From Bosea sp. RAC05 (GTDB lineage: Bacteria; Pseudomonadota; Alphaproteobacteria; Rhizobiales; Beijerinckiaceae), in NCBI RefSeq assembly GCF_001713455.1, contig NZ_CP016463.1, positions 310,001 to 374,000 of the forward strand: DNA of 64,000 nt, read 5' to 3'. How positions within the stretch are numbered: position 1 is the stretch's first letter; each line of letters opens with the position of its first letter. Under the pieces are notes generated by a model. That model had not been told where the DNA came from and did no database searches. It saw nothing but the letters and a program-made list of their open reading frames with translations. Positions 1-9,385 of this stretch are shown here, piece by piece. Made by a program: the position numbers and the translations under genes.

Positions 1-1
1 T

Positions 2-727
2 GCCGTTGAGCCTGCCGCGCCCTGGCCTGATGCGGCAAGATCGCGCCCGCTGCCGCGACCATCATGGGTGCTGGTCGTGCCGGCGAGGCGGTTACCTTCA
101 GGCGCTCTGTCGATCTGGGACAGGACTGACAGCTGGGCTCGCATGTGGCGAGCGCCCGCAACCATCGACGGGCTGCGTTTCGTACCGGTGTTTGGCGACG
201 ACCAGGACAAGCGCTCGATCACGGCCGAGGCCATCGACGGCATGATCGTCGACAGCCTCGACATCGTCATGCGCAAATACGGCGCGCCGGCGATTGCGCT
301 GGCAGTCACCGATGGAAATTCAGTCGCGCTCGCAGGCTGGGTGCCAGGCTGGTCGGCTTCCTGGGAACCATCGGAATACATCTCCGACCCATCCGAAACC
401 AGGAAAAGGGCTCTGTCGACGCTTTCGTCGATGTTCCGGTCGACTGGTCAGGCACGCTCGCCTGTCCGAGAGACGACACGCGTCAATGCGGGCGACATCG
501 AAATCGAGGCTTACCGAACAGGGAACAACGGAGAGACCGAGTACCGGCTGGTCCTTCTTCCGGCACCAGGTGGGACGGCAGAGGACGCGCGGTCGACGCT
601 TGAGCAGTTGCCGGGGCTCGTGACCTTGTCGGCCGAGCCGTACGCCGAGGGTCTGCGACTGGTCGTCTCCAAAGCGCAGGGCCGCATCGAGGCCGAGCTC
701 AGAGCGCTGGGTTTTTCGGTGCGCTGA
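2..727 (+). CDS. DUF2066-like protein, 5' end outside window
   Basis: The frame is open from the left edge, so the true start lies upstream; 241 codons are visible. After a Pro/Arg-rich stretch comes a hydrophobic strand WVLVVPARR followed by SIWDRTDSWARMW. This resembles the strand and the LWD..N.W motif of alphaproteobacterial DUF2066 proteins, a family of unknown function. No membrane segment is visible in the part seen. The gene runs toward the next one, with 57 bases between the two stops and no strong terminator there. The family call rests on remembered motif similarity only. Confidence 0.6.
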   Translation, partial: AVEPAAPWPDAARSRPLPRPSWVLVVPARRLPSGALSIWDRTDSWARMWRAPATIDGLRFVPVFGDDQDKRSITAEAIDGMIVDSLDIVMRKYGAPAIALAVTDGNSVALAGWVPGWSASWEPSEYISDPSETRKRALSTLSSMFRSTGQARSPVRETTRVNAGDIEIEAYRTGNNGETEYRLVLLPAPGGTAEDARSTLEQLPGLVTLSAEPYAEGLRLVVSKAQGRIEAELRALGFSVR

Positions 728-784
728 AGATGAGGCAGATCCGCATCACTCAAACAACCGACGTCCTCTGCGCAGATAGCTGGC

Positions 785-1735
785 TCACACTCCAGGGCAG
801 CTGAGCGCGATTGCATCCCCATCGTCGAAATCCAGGGGCTCGCGGACCCAGGACATCTCCTCGATGCTCTCATATGCCTGGAGCGCCTCCATCGCCTGAG
901 TGCCGCCAAAGTCATGGAAGCGCCAGAAGAACCCGTCTGCCTCCACGATCATCTCGTCCTCACGTTCGGAGACCGTGTCGGATTCGCGATGATGGGTTCC
1001 GACATAACCATAGGCCTCGCAGGGGCGCCCGCCAGGCAACATGCCAGGCCCGATGACTTCCACCTTCTGCGGGTCGACGAAGTAGGTCGGCATGCGATCA
1101 TAATCCGGCACTACCCGGTCACCATATCCGTCCTTGTAGGGTCGCCGCATGGTGACGGAGATCGGATACTCTCCCTTGTGGTTCAGCCTCGTCACGACGC
1201 CGATCGAGCCAGGAACAGGGTAAGCTCGATCGTTGCTCTCCTGGATGATCCCGAGGCTGTTCACATGCGAGGGGACATCAGTGAACCGAACCACTGTTCC
1301 CAGAGGGAGGAACATGCTCAGGGGCTCGCTTTCCAAGCGCGCGATCTTCGACCGCAGATGCCGTTCATGATCGCTGAACGCGGCGAGAGTCTCCCCGGAT
1401 GGACCGGTGAGGTCGTCGATATAGCCCTGGGTTTCCATCCTTTGTGAATCGTCAACGGCGCTATCCCGCATCCGGGTATAGCGGTCGATGCGATCCTGAT
1501 GATCCCGCTGCTTTGCTTCGACTTTCGCCAGCACCCTTTTCATGTCGCTGACGAGATCGCGCGCCGCGAGGGCGACAGGCAAAGGAACGCCTTCTGCGGC
1601 CGCCGCCTCAGACGATACGGGCTCAGGGTTGTGGGCTGTCAGGATCGGGTCCTTGGTGGGATCCAGTCCGAGCGCACGGTTCAGTTTCGCGATGTGAGCA
1701 AGAGCTGCTGCAAATTGAGCTTCGGTCGGCGCCAT
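785..1735 (-). CDS. hypothetical protein with coiled coil and beta-rich C-terminus
   Basis: A 316-residue protein I do not recognise. Residues about 55-145 are highly charged and helical (Lys/Glu/Arg/Gln heptad-like), suggesting a coiled coil. From about residue 145 the sequence becomes beta-rich with repeated G-x-V and valine pairs. There is no signal peptide and no membrane segment, so it is probably cytoplasmic. It ends SCPGV. The ATG is preceded by AGGATGATCCCAG, a weak ribosome site. It lies 128 bases downstream of another leftward gene, beyond that gene's terminator, so it is probably a separate unit. Confidence 0.7.
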   Translation of the reverse strand: MAPTEAQFAAALAHIAKLNRALGLDPTKDPILTAHNPEPVSSEAAAAEGVPLPVALAARDLVSDMKRVLAKVEAKQRDHQDRIDRYTRMRDSAVDDSQRMETQGYIDDLTGPSGETLAAFSDHERHLRSKIARLESEPLSMFLPLGTVVRFTDVPSHVNSLGIIQESNDRAYPVPGSIGVVTRLNHKGEYPISVTMRRPYKDGYGDRVVPDYDRMPTYFVDPQKVEVIGPGMLPGGRPCEAYGYVGTHHRESDTVSEREDEMIVEADGFFWRFHDFGGTQAMEALQAYESIEEMSWVREPLDFDDGDAIALSCPGV

Positions 1736-1814
1736 CTGGGATCATCCTGTGCGGTCAGACTTGGGTCGGTGATCCCAATGATGGTCAACTCCGACCGCGA
1801 AAGTCGGAAACGGC

Positions 1815-1846
1815 AAAAGGGCCCGCGGCGGAGACCACGAGCCCTT
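1815..1846 (-). terminator. intrinsic terminator for the 184-aa leftward gene
   Basis: On the minus strand a 12-base stem (AAGGGCTCGTGG with CCGCGGGCCCTT, two G-U wobbles) has a six-base loop and is followed by a short T run (TTTTG). It sits just after the stop of the leftward gene ending at 1864. Confidence 0.6.
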
Positions 1847-1863
1847 CATGAACAGACTTCGGA

Positions 1864-2418
1864 TCAGCGCAGGCCGATGCCCTGGGATGCCTCGAGGCGG
1901 TTCTCGTACTTGGCGATGGCATCCGAGATATCGATGCCCGAGCCGAGCCGCTCGAATTCGCCTGAGGAGATCTTCACGCGACCGTTGTCGATCTCGATCA
2001 CGGCGCCTGAGGCATAGTCGGCCTTGAAGCCCCATGCCTTGCCCACACCGGACTTGACCGCCACGGCCTCGATCTTCAGGACGCCGTCGTCGGCTTCCTT
2101 GTAGATCGCACCATCGCCGCCGACCGACCAGCCCGCCTCATCTCGCGCCAGGGTGACCAGAGCCGCGCTGCGCACATTGCGCGCGCGTGCGTCGTCGAAG
2201 GTCACGTCGCCACCGACCTTCACGAAGCCGAATGAATCGCCGATCTGCTCGGCCCAGGCATTCGCGAATGTGCCGGATTCGAGGGCGCGGCTCATGAGCG
2301 ACAGTTCAGGATCGATGTCCTTGTAGACCTCGGAGAACCCGACGCCGAAGAGGTCCGCCATGTTCACGTTGACCGCCTTCATGTACTCCGCCTTTTCCGG
2401 GTTGACCTGACGACCCAT
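1864..2418 (-). CDS. hypothetical protein, 184 aa
   Basis: An unrecognised protein. I chose the ATG at 2418 over an upstream one at 2484 because GGAGAG lies seven bases before it and the extra residues are low-quality coding. The N-terminal third is helical. From about residue 75 the protein is beta-rich with many Val/Gly/Asp alternations, resembling a small ligand-binding or phage-like beta domain, though no family is evident. There is no signal peptide. A good terminator follows at about 1815-1846. It is transcribed away from the gene at 2601, leaving a 182-base divergent intergenic region with an A-rich tract near 2496-2505. Confidence 0.7.
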   Translation of the reverse strand: MGRQVNPEKAEYMKAVNVNMADLFGVGFSEVYKDIDPELSLMSRALESGTFANAWAEQIGDSFGFVKVGGDVTFDDARARNVRSAALVTLARDEAGWSVGGDGAIYKEADDGVLKIEAVAVKSGVGKAWGFKADYASGAVIEIDNGRVKISSGEFERLGSGIDISDAIAKYENRLEASQGIGLR

Positions 2419-2600
2419 GCCTTCTCTCCGCTCCTCGGCGTGATGCCTCATGGTCAGGATGGATCGGGTCGTTGAAAGCCACAAACGACATTCTTCAAAA
2501 AAAATCGCTCAGTTGGAAAGCGCCTCATCGGTCGATGCGAGTGGCTTCCTCGCCAAAATCAGGCGTGACACAATGATCGCGAGCAACGGAAGGGCGAACA

Positions 2601-3104
2601 ATGCCAATCGGCGATCTTTCGAACGAGCAGCTGAACAACCTGGAGAACAACTACCTCAAGGCGAAAAAGACGGAAGGGGCGATCTATTCGCTCAGCGAGG
2701 TCAGAATTGAAAAGCTGCGTCGCATGCCGAACCCGTTTGGAGTGCGCGAATCGACGGCCAAGATCATCGAACTCGCTCAGGCTTCCCCTGATGGGCTGAC
2801 GACCTATGGCGAGCTATGGAATGCCTTTCGCCCAAATGACCCATGGAAGGGCAATGCGAGCGGACGGATCATGAGCCAAGCGCTCGGCCGGGTGGCCGCG
2901 TACTGCATCGACAACAAGTTGCCCATCATCACCACCCTGGTCGTACGCTCCAACAGTAAGAAGCTCGCTGCCGAGGCCATCGACCACATCTTCGAATTCG
3001 CGCAAGGCCTGGGCGTCGACACGGGGTCAGACCCGAATGCCTTCATCGCTGAGCAGACCGAAGGCGCGCGCAAGCTCACGAAAGAGAATTTGCCTCCTGC
3101 GTGA
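2601..3104 (+). CDS. hypothetical protein, 167 aa
   Basis: An unrecognised soluble protein. GGAAGGG six bases before the ATG supports the start. Residues about 45-110 form a mixed alpha/beta segment (TTYGELWNAF, IMSQALGRVAAYC, PIITTLVVR) that looks like a compact conserved domain. I could not name a family with confidence; an alkyltransferase-like winged-helix fold is one weak possibility because of the TYGELW pattern. It ends NLPPA, one of several proline-containing tails in the window. It converges on the topoisomerase gene with 11 bases between stops. Confidence 0.7.
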   Translation: MPIGDLSNEQLNNLENNYLKAKKTEGAIYSLSEVRIEKLRRMPNPFGVRESTAKIIELAQASPDGLTTYGELWNAFRPNDPWKGNASGRIMSQALGRVAAYCIDNKLPIITTLVVRSNSKKLAAEAIDHIFEFAQGLGVDTGSDPNAFIAEQTEGARKLTKENLPPA

Positions 3105-3115
3105 AGCTGCAGACC

Positions 3116-4756
3116 TCAGTTTTCCTGGGGCACGTAGGCGGGCGAAGCATCTCGCGCTTCGATCTCGGCCAGCGTGGAGTTGCGTAGTCCGAGCGCTTCG
3201 ACCGGATCCACCTTGGGGCGCGCGGGCTCGTGAGCAACCATCCGCTCAAGCGGCTGGCGAAGCCCGGGCGGAAGGGCTTTCACGATCCGCTCGGCGTTAA
3301 TCTCCCAGGGCTCGCGCGAGGGATCGGTAAAGGCGTCCGGCCGCGGTCGTTCGCACGCCATCTCGATGGCGGCAGAAACGCGCGGATCCAGCAGCTCGGC
3401 AGGCGAGCGCGCCAGCCAGGCACGTCCCTTCGCCGTCAGCCGCATCCGATCGTCGATCAGGTTGCGGCTCATGAAGCGTTCGATGTGCTTGCCCCAGGTC
3501 GAGGGCCGGCCGAGATTGGCCTCGACAGCCATTTCGAGGATGACGGCATCGGCACGTCGTTCCTGGAGTTCGGATTTCGGCCAGCTGTTCTGGCCCGGAT
3601 ACCGAGGCCCGCTCTCGCGTCTCCAGTTCAGCGATGCGACAGCCTGGGCCACCGCGGGCGAGAACCCATGGCTCGTCAGGAACGGGATGAGACCAGCGGC
3701 AACCGCTGTCTCCTCAATGTAGGTTTGACCGCTCTTGACCAGGTCGCGGGCGATCAGTGCGCGGACGCCCTCGGCGTGACCGAGCTGGGCTGGTGGGCTG
3801 TTGAGATCCACCTTGCCGATCGGATGAGGGGAGTCGTGAACCCCTTCAGGCGCTTTGGACGCGATCTTGGTTGGATCGGTGTTGTAGCCGGCCTTGCGGA
3901 GAAGCTCAGCGACGCGGGCAGCGCTGGCTGTGGACATGCCTCGCGAGCCGGCCCGAGGGTACGACAGGCGCCCAACCTCATAGAGGTTCTGCATCGCATC
4001 AGAGGCTTCGAGAGGCGACATGTCGAGTTGGTCGACGGCTCGCACCATGCAGTCACCGGTGTGACCCGGCGGCGGGCAGATCGTGCGCTGGGATCCGATG
4101 GCCAGCATCGGAAACTGCAACGCGACAAGGCGGCGCCCAACAGATTCGTCGAAGGGGGCCGTACAAGGCGCCTCTGCCATCCAGGGCCGCCCCCCATCCT
4201 TCGAGGGCGCGACGAGCTGCATCTTGAAGACCGAGGGCTTGGCTTTGTCGAGGAGGCCCAGGAGAGCAGTGCCAACCCGCCCGACGGAAAGATCGGGCCG
4301 GGAGAAGCCCGCCCCGATCATGCGATCGATGATAGCGCGCGTTCGACCGGCTACGGCATCAGCCTTGCTGACCGGTACTGCGGCGTTGATGGCCTCCTTG
4401 ACGGAGACGTCGTCGAGCGCCCTGAGGCGCACGCGCAGCGGATTGGGATGAATATCCCGAATGACCTCTGCAACGTCCCATGCGATCACGTCGCCTTCAG
4501 CGTCGGCATCGGTCGCGATGATGACGTTGTCGGCGATCTGCGCTTCGGCTCTCAGACGCTGGATGATGCCCGCATCTCCGACGCGGGCGAACTCCCGCAT
4601 CTGAACGTCGATGCCGACAGTCTCAAGCGACTTCGGCATCTGGAAGAAGTGGCCTTTGGTGGCCTGGACCTTCGCGCTGAAACCAAGCCTTGCGAGCAGG
4701 TTTTCGAGCGTGCGCGCCTTCATCGGCGCCTCGATGACGAACAGGTCCAAGTCCAA
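3116..4756 (-). CDS. type IA DNA topoisomerase, compact
   Basis: A 546-residue type IA topoisomerase, which relaxes negative supercoils or decatenates through a 5'-phosphotyrosine intermediate. The TOPRIM domain is at the N-terminus, with the catalytic Glu in VIEAPMKA (E9) and the acidic triad in DADAEGD (D83, D85, E87). The active-site tyrosine is in LSYPRAGS (Y266) with the usual Arg two residues later. It is much shorter than chromosomal TopA (about 865 aa) and has no C-terminal Cys4 zinc ribbons, so it resembles plasmid/phage topoisomerases such as TraE-type enzymes. It is the last gene of a leftward operon, nine bases after the preceding stop. That suggests a role in element replication or transfer. 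Confidence 0.9.
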   Translation of the reverse strand: MDLDLFVIEAPMKARTLENLLARLGFSAKVQATKGHFFQMPKSLETVGIDVQMREFARVGDAGIIQRLRAEAQIADNVIIATDADAEGDVIAWDVAEVIRDIHPNPLRVRLRALDDVSVKEAINAAVPVSKADAVAGRTRAIIDRMIGAGFSRPDLSVGRVGTALLGLLDKAKPSVFKMQLVAPSKDGGRPWMAEAPCTAPFDESVGRRLVALQFPMLAIGSQRTICPPPGHTGDCMVRAVDQLDMSPLEASDAMQNLYEVGRLSYPRAGSRGMSTASAARVAELLRKAGYNTDPTKIASKAPEGVHDSPHPIGKVDLNSPPAQLGHAEGVRALIARDLVKSGQTYIEETAVAAGLIPFLTSHGFSPAVAQAVASLNWRRESGPRYPGQNSWPKSELQERRADAVILEMAVEANLGRPSTWGKHIERFMSRNLIDDRMRLTAKGRAWLARSPAELLDPRVSAAIEMACERPRPDAFTDPSREPWEINAERIVKALPPGLRQPLERMVAHEPARPKVDPVEALGLRNSTLAEIEARDASPAYVPQEN

Positions 4757-4765
4757 GCGCTCCCG

Positions 4766-6220
4766 TCAGGCCCTGGGGCCGGAGACCATGCTGATCAGTC
4801 GATCGAACATGCGCTGGAAAGCGGCCTTGATGGCATCGACAGCCTTCTTGAAGGCCTCGTCCATCTTCTCCTGCTCATCCTTCGAGATGGGCTTGGGCAT
4901 CTTCTCGGCGACCTGCTCCATCGCCTGGACGAGATGCTTGCGCGAGATCTCGGCATCGAACTTGTGCGAGAAGTTCTTGGACATGGTGTCGGCGTCGGAG
5001 ACTGCAGACGCCAGAACGCCGCCGAGTTCGTTGCGAGCTTTCTCGATGCCCTCGCTGGCCGCGCGAACGTTGGGATCGGCGAGAATGGCCGCTTCGGCGC
5101 CTTCATACGCCTTCACCACCGCATCGGGTGCCTCACCCTTGATGAAGCGCTCGACGGCCTGCCCGAGATCGATCTCCCTGTCAGCGGCAAACGCTTCGAG
5201 AGCCTCGCGGAAGGGAACAGCGGCGGGGCTGCCGACCATCACCTCGTTGTAGGCCTTGACCGATCGCGCGACGGCGTTGGCGCCGCCGGCGATCTCCAGC
5301 ATCCGGGTCTGGTACTGGCGCTGCTTGGCCGAAAAGATGCGATCGCGCATCGTGCTGAGCTGGTCACGCTCCAGCATCTCCAGCTTGCTGCGGTCTTCGG
5401 CCAGGGCGCTGAGCCGCTGGGCGGCACGACGGCGCGGATCGGTCGAGAACAGCGAGCCGATGTTGGACACCAGCGCGCCCAGCAGCGACTGCGAGCCACC
5501 ACGCGCGGCCGCTTCCATCTCCGCGTAGCGCTTCATCAGCTCCTCTTCGTTGCGCGTGCGCTGATCGACATCGAGCCGGAAAGGCTCGATGTCGCGCTCG
5601 ACGTCGGAGAGGTAGGCCTGCGCGATCGCGTTTGCTTCTTCGGGATCCAGGCCAGCGGAACTCAGGAGCTCGAAAGCGAGCTGCTTGTCGACCATTCCCG
5701 GCGACATGGCTGACGCCGCATCAGGAAGAGAATCGGGATCGACGACCGGCAACTCGGGATCGACTGCCGCGGTCGCATCCGCTCCCGATGACGGCTCGTC
5801 CTTCACAGGTTCGGAAGCGGCCGGTGCAGAAGTGGCCGCAGATGAGGTGTCGTGGCTGAAGATCGGGGCCGGCTTTTCACGCGAAAGATGTTCATGAAGC
5901 GCCGTCGACAGATCGCCACTCGCGCTTGAGGTGGCGACTGCCGGCGCGGTGGCCGGCTGCACGGCCTCGGCCAGAGCCGAGAACTGAGACAGATCATCGT
6001 CAGAGCTCGGACCCGACACGACCGGAGATGGCGCGGGCGGAGGTGGCCGGCGGCCGGGAGGAGCGGCGGCTGCGACCGGGGCGGCCGGTGCCTCCTTGGC
6101 AGCGCCGGCGACGATCGTGTCCTCGTCGCCGCCCTTCATGTCGATGGCTGCCAGCGGCATACCCGAATCCTCGTCCTCCTGGACGGGCTTGGAAGCCTTC
6201 TTGAGCGCGGCGAGTCCCAT
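4766..6220 (-). CDS. long helical protein with disordered N-terminus
   Basis: A 484-residue protein I do not recognise. Residues about 1-170 are Ala/Pro/Asp-rich and probably disordered, including a PPGRRPPPPAP stretch. Residues about 180-480 are almost entirely charged amphipathic helix, with coiled-coil-like segments around 215-300 and 370-460. There is no signal peptide or membrane segment. It is followed nine bases later by the topoisomerase and preceded by four exported-protein genes, so it may act as a scaffold or structural partner of that operon. This is inference from context only. It ends SGPRA. Confidence 0.75.
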   Translation of the reverse strand: MGLAALKKASKPVQEDEDSGMPLAAIDMKGGDEDTIVAGAAKEAPAAPVAAAAPPGRRPPPPAPSPVVSGPSSDDDLSQFSALAEAVQPATAPAVATSSASGDLSTALHEHLSREKPAPIFSHDTSSAATSAPAASEPVKDEPSSGADATAAVDPELPVVDPDSLPDAASAMSPGMVDKQLAFELLSSAGLDPEEANAIAQAYLSDVERDIEPFRLDVDQRTRNEEELMKRYAEMEAAARGGSQSLLGALVSNIGSLFSTDPRRRAAQRLSALAEDRSKLEMLERDQLSTMRDRIFSAKQRQYQTRMLEIAGGANAVARSVKAYNEVMVGSPAAVPFREALEAFAADREIDLGQAVERFIKGEAPDAVVKAYEGAEAAILADPNVRAASEGIEKARNELGGVLASAVSDADTMSKNFSHKFDAEISRKHLVQAMEQVAEKMPKPISKDEQEKMDEAFKKAVDAIKAAFQRMFDRLISMVSGPRA

Positions 6221-6243
6221 CGAATTCTCCTGGCTTGATGCCG

Positions 6244-7410
6244 TCAGCGAACTGTCGTCTGAATCGGGGCGATATTCCTGTTCGCCTCAGTCTGGATGGA
6301 CAGCATCGCTGAAAGGATCAAGGTCTGCTTCTCGATGAGCTTGTAGGTCTCCCAGCCGAGATAGGCCTGGAACGACTGGATCATCACCCCGTCCTTGATG
6401 GCCTGCTCGTAGCTGTTGTTCATGGCCACGCCCCAGCTGGAATTGCGGTACCAGCCGCTCGCGCGCACATCCATCCAGTCATGCCAGGAGACACCGTTGG
6501 TGTAGTTCGCCTGATAGCCCGAGATCTGGCTGGCCAGACCCTGTGCCCACTGCTGGACTTCGCTGTTCTGGACCTGCGTGTTGCGCGCCAGGATGCCGCC
6601 CGCAGCATGACTGGCAATCGACAGACGCGCCGCCGAGGCGTGACGCTGAGCGGCCTTTTCGCGACCGGCCGCAGAGGTCGCTTCATTCGCGAGCATGCCG
6701 CCCTGGGGGTTGGGGGCGATCGCGTTGATCAGGAAGGTCTTGGCGGCTTCCGCCCGCTGCTGATCGAGGCTGTAGCTGTCGCTTCCCGAGGGCGTGAAGA
6801 ACAGGCTTTTACCGACGTCGATCGAGGCATTCTGCATGTCAGAGCCTGCTGCCGACGAGCACAGACCCGAGCGCACGTCGTCCTGATTGGCATAGAGCGA
6901 GCAGTGACGCGACAGGCGCTTGGCAATCGCGACGTCGCGACCCTGAGCGGACGGCATGCCGTCGGCGCTGCCCAGATCCCAGGACGTGGTGTCGGCCGAC
7001 AGGGCCGCACCCAGCGACGCTGCCGACGCACCCAGCGCAGAGCCTGCGCGGCTGCCGGTGATGACGTTGCACGACGAAGCGCCGGAGGCCGCGCCCTTGA
7101 TCGCGTTGAAGCGGGCCATCTCGACGTTGCCCACCACGCGGCGATCGTCGTTGACATTGGCCATGTTCGACTGCGCGCCGATCTGCTCCTTCGAGTTGCC
7201 CGAGAGCTGGCCGGTGCCCAGACGCATCGCCTCGATGATGGCCAGCTGCATCGCGTTGATGCGCTCGCTCAGCTGCGAGATGATCTGCTTCGTGTTGCTG
7301 CCGGAGTCGTTGTAGTCGTACGCCGTGCAGCATGCAGCGCGGGCCGACGTGCTGTAGGCGAGGGCGCCGAGTGTGATCCCGGCAGCAATCGTGAGTGTCC
7401 TGCGAAACAT
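6244..7410 (-). CDS. exported helical protein, possible secretion/conjugation component
   Basis: 388 residues beginning at the ATG at 7410, which has GGAG eight bases upstream; the longer open frame upstream overlaps the neighbouring gene and is rejected. Residues 1-25 form a clear Sec signal peptide ending SARA, followed by Ala-Cys-Cys. The mature part is helical, Gln/Asn/Ala-rich, with a tryptophan-rich conserved-looking segment (WHDWMDVRASGWYRNSSW) about residues 305-322. Size, export and helix content recall VirB5/TrbJ-type periplasmic proteins of type IV systems, but I see no diagnostic motif. It is the fifth gene of the seven-gene leftward operon. Confidence 0.75.
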   Translation of the reverse strand: MFRRTLTIAAGITLGALAYSTSARAACCTAYDYNDSGSNTKQIISQLSERINAMQLAIIEAMRLGTGQLSGNSKEQIGAQSNMANVNDDRRVVGNVEMARFNAIKGAASGASSCNVITGSRAGSALGASAASLGAALSADTTSWDLGSADGMPSAQGRDVAIAKRLSRHCSLYANQDDVRSGLCSSAAGSDMQNASIDVGKSLFFTPSGSDSYSLDQQRAEAAKTFLINAIAPNPQGGMLANEATSAAGREKAAQRHASAARLSIASHAAGGILARNTQVQNSEVQQWAQGLASQISGYQANYTNGVSWHDWMDVRASGWYRNSSWGVAMNNSYEQAIKDGVMIQSFQAYLGWETYKLIEKQTLILSAMLSIQTEANRNIAPIQTTVR

Positions 7411-7421
7411 CGGGGTCTCCG

Positions 7422-8492
7422 TCAGCGCGAAAAGAGTGAAGCGATACCGCCGGTGCTCGCGGTATTTGCGGTCCGGGGTGTCGTGTTGAGGCCGAAGGCG
7501 TTCATCGTCGGCCCGTTTCCGTCTTCGCCGCCGAACGCCAAGTGAGGCAGGAACCCGCCATTGCCTGTCATCGAGAAGATAGCTGACGGCATCGACTGAG
7601 CGACCTGAGACAGGATGCTGGGCGCGTTTCCGCACCCGCCGCCGGATGAGCCGGACCCTCCAGACCCGCTGCCTCCGCCGCCGAACATGCTCGAAAGCTG
7701 CGAGATCAGCTGCCCGAGCTGCGGCGGTCGAAACAGCAGATCGCTTTTCCCCTGCATCAGAGAATCGAGGCACGATGAACCGAAGTAACCGCTCTGGGAT
7801 CGCTGCCCAGACGAAACGGCCTGGCCGCCATTCTGCGAAAACCCGAGATCGCCGCTGGTCGCGATCGTGACCATGTTGTTGACGAACTGCTGGGCCGACG
7901 CGACCTGCGCGGACGCGATCGACTGATCGCACGCCACGTTGCTGGAATTGCCGGCGCTGCCGAACTGCCCATTGGTGTTGCCGGCGAGAACCTGCGTCAG
8001 CTGGCTGGCAATCGACGAGTTGTTCGGATCCGAGCTGAAGCCATACGGATCGGAAGATGAGGTCGGGTTGTAGCTCGACGTGCTGTTCGTCGACTGGGAG
8101 GCGGAAACACCGGTGATGCCGCTGACATCGATCCCGGTCACGGTCAGCGCCTGAATGATCGCCTGGGTCGTGGCCTGGTCGGACGTCTGGCCCGTGCGAA
8201 GGAAACCATCGAGCACCACAGGCCCGGCGATGCGAGAGGCCGAGAGCAGGGCCGAGGCGTCGATGGTGCCTCCGTTGAAGGCGGCGCCGACGTATTGGGT
8301 GGTACCCATTGCCGAAAGCGCAGCCCAGTTTGACCGGGCCGCGGATTCCTCGCCAAGGGGATCCGAGCAAGTTGTGCCGCAGGTCGCCGCGATGAAGGAC
8401 GTCGTCTGCGCGTGAGCTGGAACCGGCATCAGAGCCAGCCCAGCAGCGAGAACAAGAGCCCCGAATGCCGTCGTGCGAAGGAAAGAGGTCAT
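7422..8492 (-). CDS. exported Ser/Gly/Asn-rich protein, paralog of the 174-aa gene
   Basis: 356 residues. The ATG at 8492 overlaps the preceding stop as ATGA. Residues 1-28 are a signal peptide ending AHA. The mature protein is rich in Ser, Thr, Asn and Gln, with a Gly/Ser spacer (GGGGSGSGGSGSSGGG) around residue 280. It contains CLDSLMQGKSDLLFRPPQL, which closely parallels CLDKFMKGSMDIFFKPPQL in the protein two genes upstream. Both proteins also end in a similar tail (GGIASLFSR against SGIQGLFR). The family is unknown; surface or periplasmic location is inferred from the signal peptide. Confidence 0.78.
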   Translation of the reverse strand: MTSFLRTTAFGALVLAAGLALMPVPAHAQTTSFIAATCGTTCSDPLGEESAARSNWAALSAMGTTQYVGAAFNGGTIDASALLSASRIAGPVVLDGFLRTGQTSDQATTQAIIQALTVTGIDVSGITGVSASQSTNSTSSYNPTSSSDPYGFSSDPNNSSIASQLTQVLAGNTNGQFGSAGNSSNVACDQSIASAQVASAQQFVNNMVTIATSGDLGFSQNGGQAVSSGQRSQSGYFGSSCLDSLMQGKSDLLFRPPQLGQLISQLSSMFGGGGSGSGGSGSSGGGCGNAPSILSQVAQSMPSAIFSMTGNGGFLPHLAFGGEDGNGPTMNAFGLNTTPRTANTASTGGIASLFSR

Positions 8493-9385
8493 CGCGTCAC
8501 TCCCAGTCCGATACGCTCGGCAACGCCGTACTGCTTCCCTGACCAGCCGTAGATCACGCGCGAGCCGGAGCGCGGCATCTCCGCCACGAGGTCCTTCCAG
8601 CCATCCCGGGTCACGCTCATGACCGAGACCTTGCCGTTCGTCAGGCCGTCCATCAGCGAAACGTAGCCACCGTCTTTGACCTGCAGGACGCGGGTCGGAC
8701 AGCCCAGGACAACGCCGCACCAGCCTGGACCTTCCAGGCGTGCGACGACCAGGCTTGCCCCCTTGCCGGTCGGATCGACTGCGCCGACCATGACCTTGGC
8801 CGGCATCTTCGTGGACAGGCGGGATGCGGCAGCCCCGAACTGCGCGACGAGCAGATCACGGTTGGCTGCGGGCGCTTCCCTGAACGAGACGGGCTGACCC
8901 GACGCTGCCACGTCGAGAGCATACACCGCTCCGTTCCATGACCACGTCTCGCGCCCGTCGATGACGATCGAGCGCATGCCGCCGAAGCCAGGCGATGCCA
9001 TGGCCACGCCGGTCGACCGGCGATCCAGAACGACCTTCCAGGAGTTGCCGCTGTAGCGGGCCAACACGGTGCGGCACCGCTTGCCATCGGCATCGCATGT
9101 CGTCTTGGAGCGGATCCGCGCGAAAACTTCAGCGTTGCGATCGCTCTCGACGTCGACCAGCGCCGTCTCGATCACGACATCACCGACGGCCGCAGCCTCT
9201 GGGATGAGGCTGGTGACGATCTCGCGGTCGCGCGCCGTCTTCGCTGGCTCGGTCATCGCCACCGGACCAGCTTCGCTGTTGAGCGAAGACCGGCCCGAAG
9301 ATGCCTGAGCGAAGCCCTGGTCAGCCGAGACGACCACGATGAGCGCAGCTGAAAGCAGCAGATGCGAGCGGCGCCGAGCGCTCAT
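8489..9385 (-). CDS. exported beta-rich hypothetical protein
   Basis: 298 residues from the ATG at 9385, which overlaps the preceding stop as ATGA. A signal peptide covers about residues 1-28 (ending GFAQ). The mature part has recurring short strands around Trp/Gly (RETWSWNGAVYALD, DGWKDLVAE, RVIYGWSGKQYGV). These resemble the blade-like repeats of secreted propeller proteins, but I cannot assign a family. Cysteines in TCDADGKRCR and GWCGVVLGC may form disulfides in the periplasm. It lies between the two paralogous exported proteins and is translationally coupled to both. Confidence 0.75.
   Translation of the reverse strand: MSARRRSHLLLSAALIVVVSADQGFAQASSGRSSLNSEAGPVAMTEPAKTARDREIVTSLIPEAAAVGDVVIETALVDVESDRNAEVFARIRSKTTCDADGKRCRTVLARYSGNSWKVVLDRRSTGVAMASPGFGGMRSIVIDGRETWSWNGAVYALDVAASGQPVSFREAPAANRDLLVAQFGAAASRLSTKMPAKVMVGAVDPTGKGASLVVARLEGPGWCGVVLGCPTRVLQVKDGGYVSLMDGLTNGKVSVMSVTRDGWKDLVAEMPRSGSRVIYGWSGKQYGVAERIGLGVTR

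Noticed and set aside
3230..5713. An 827-codon plus-strand frame opposite the topoisomerase and helical gene
   Set aside because: Spans two genes in the opposite strand, including a topoisomerase with catalytic motifs; no ribosome site or domain.
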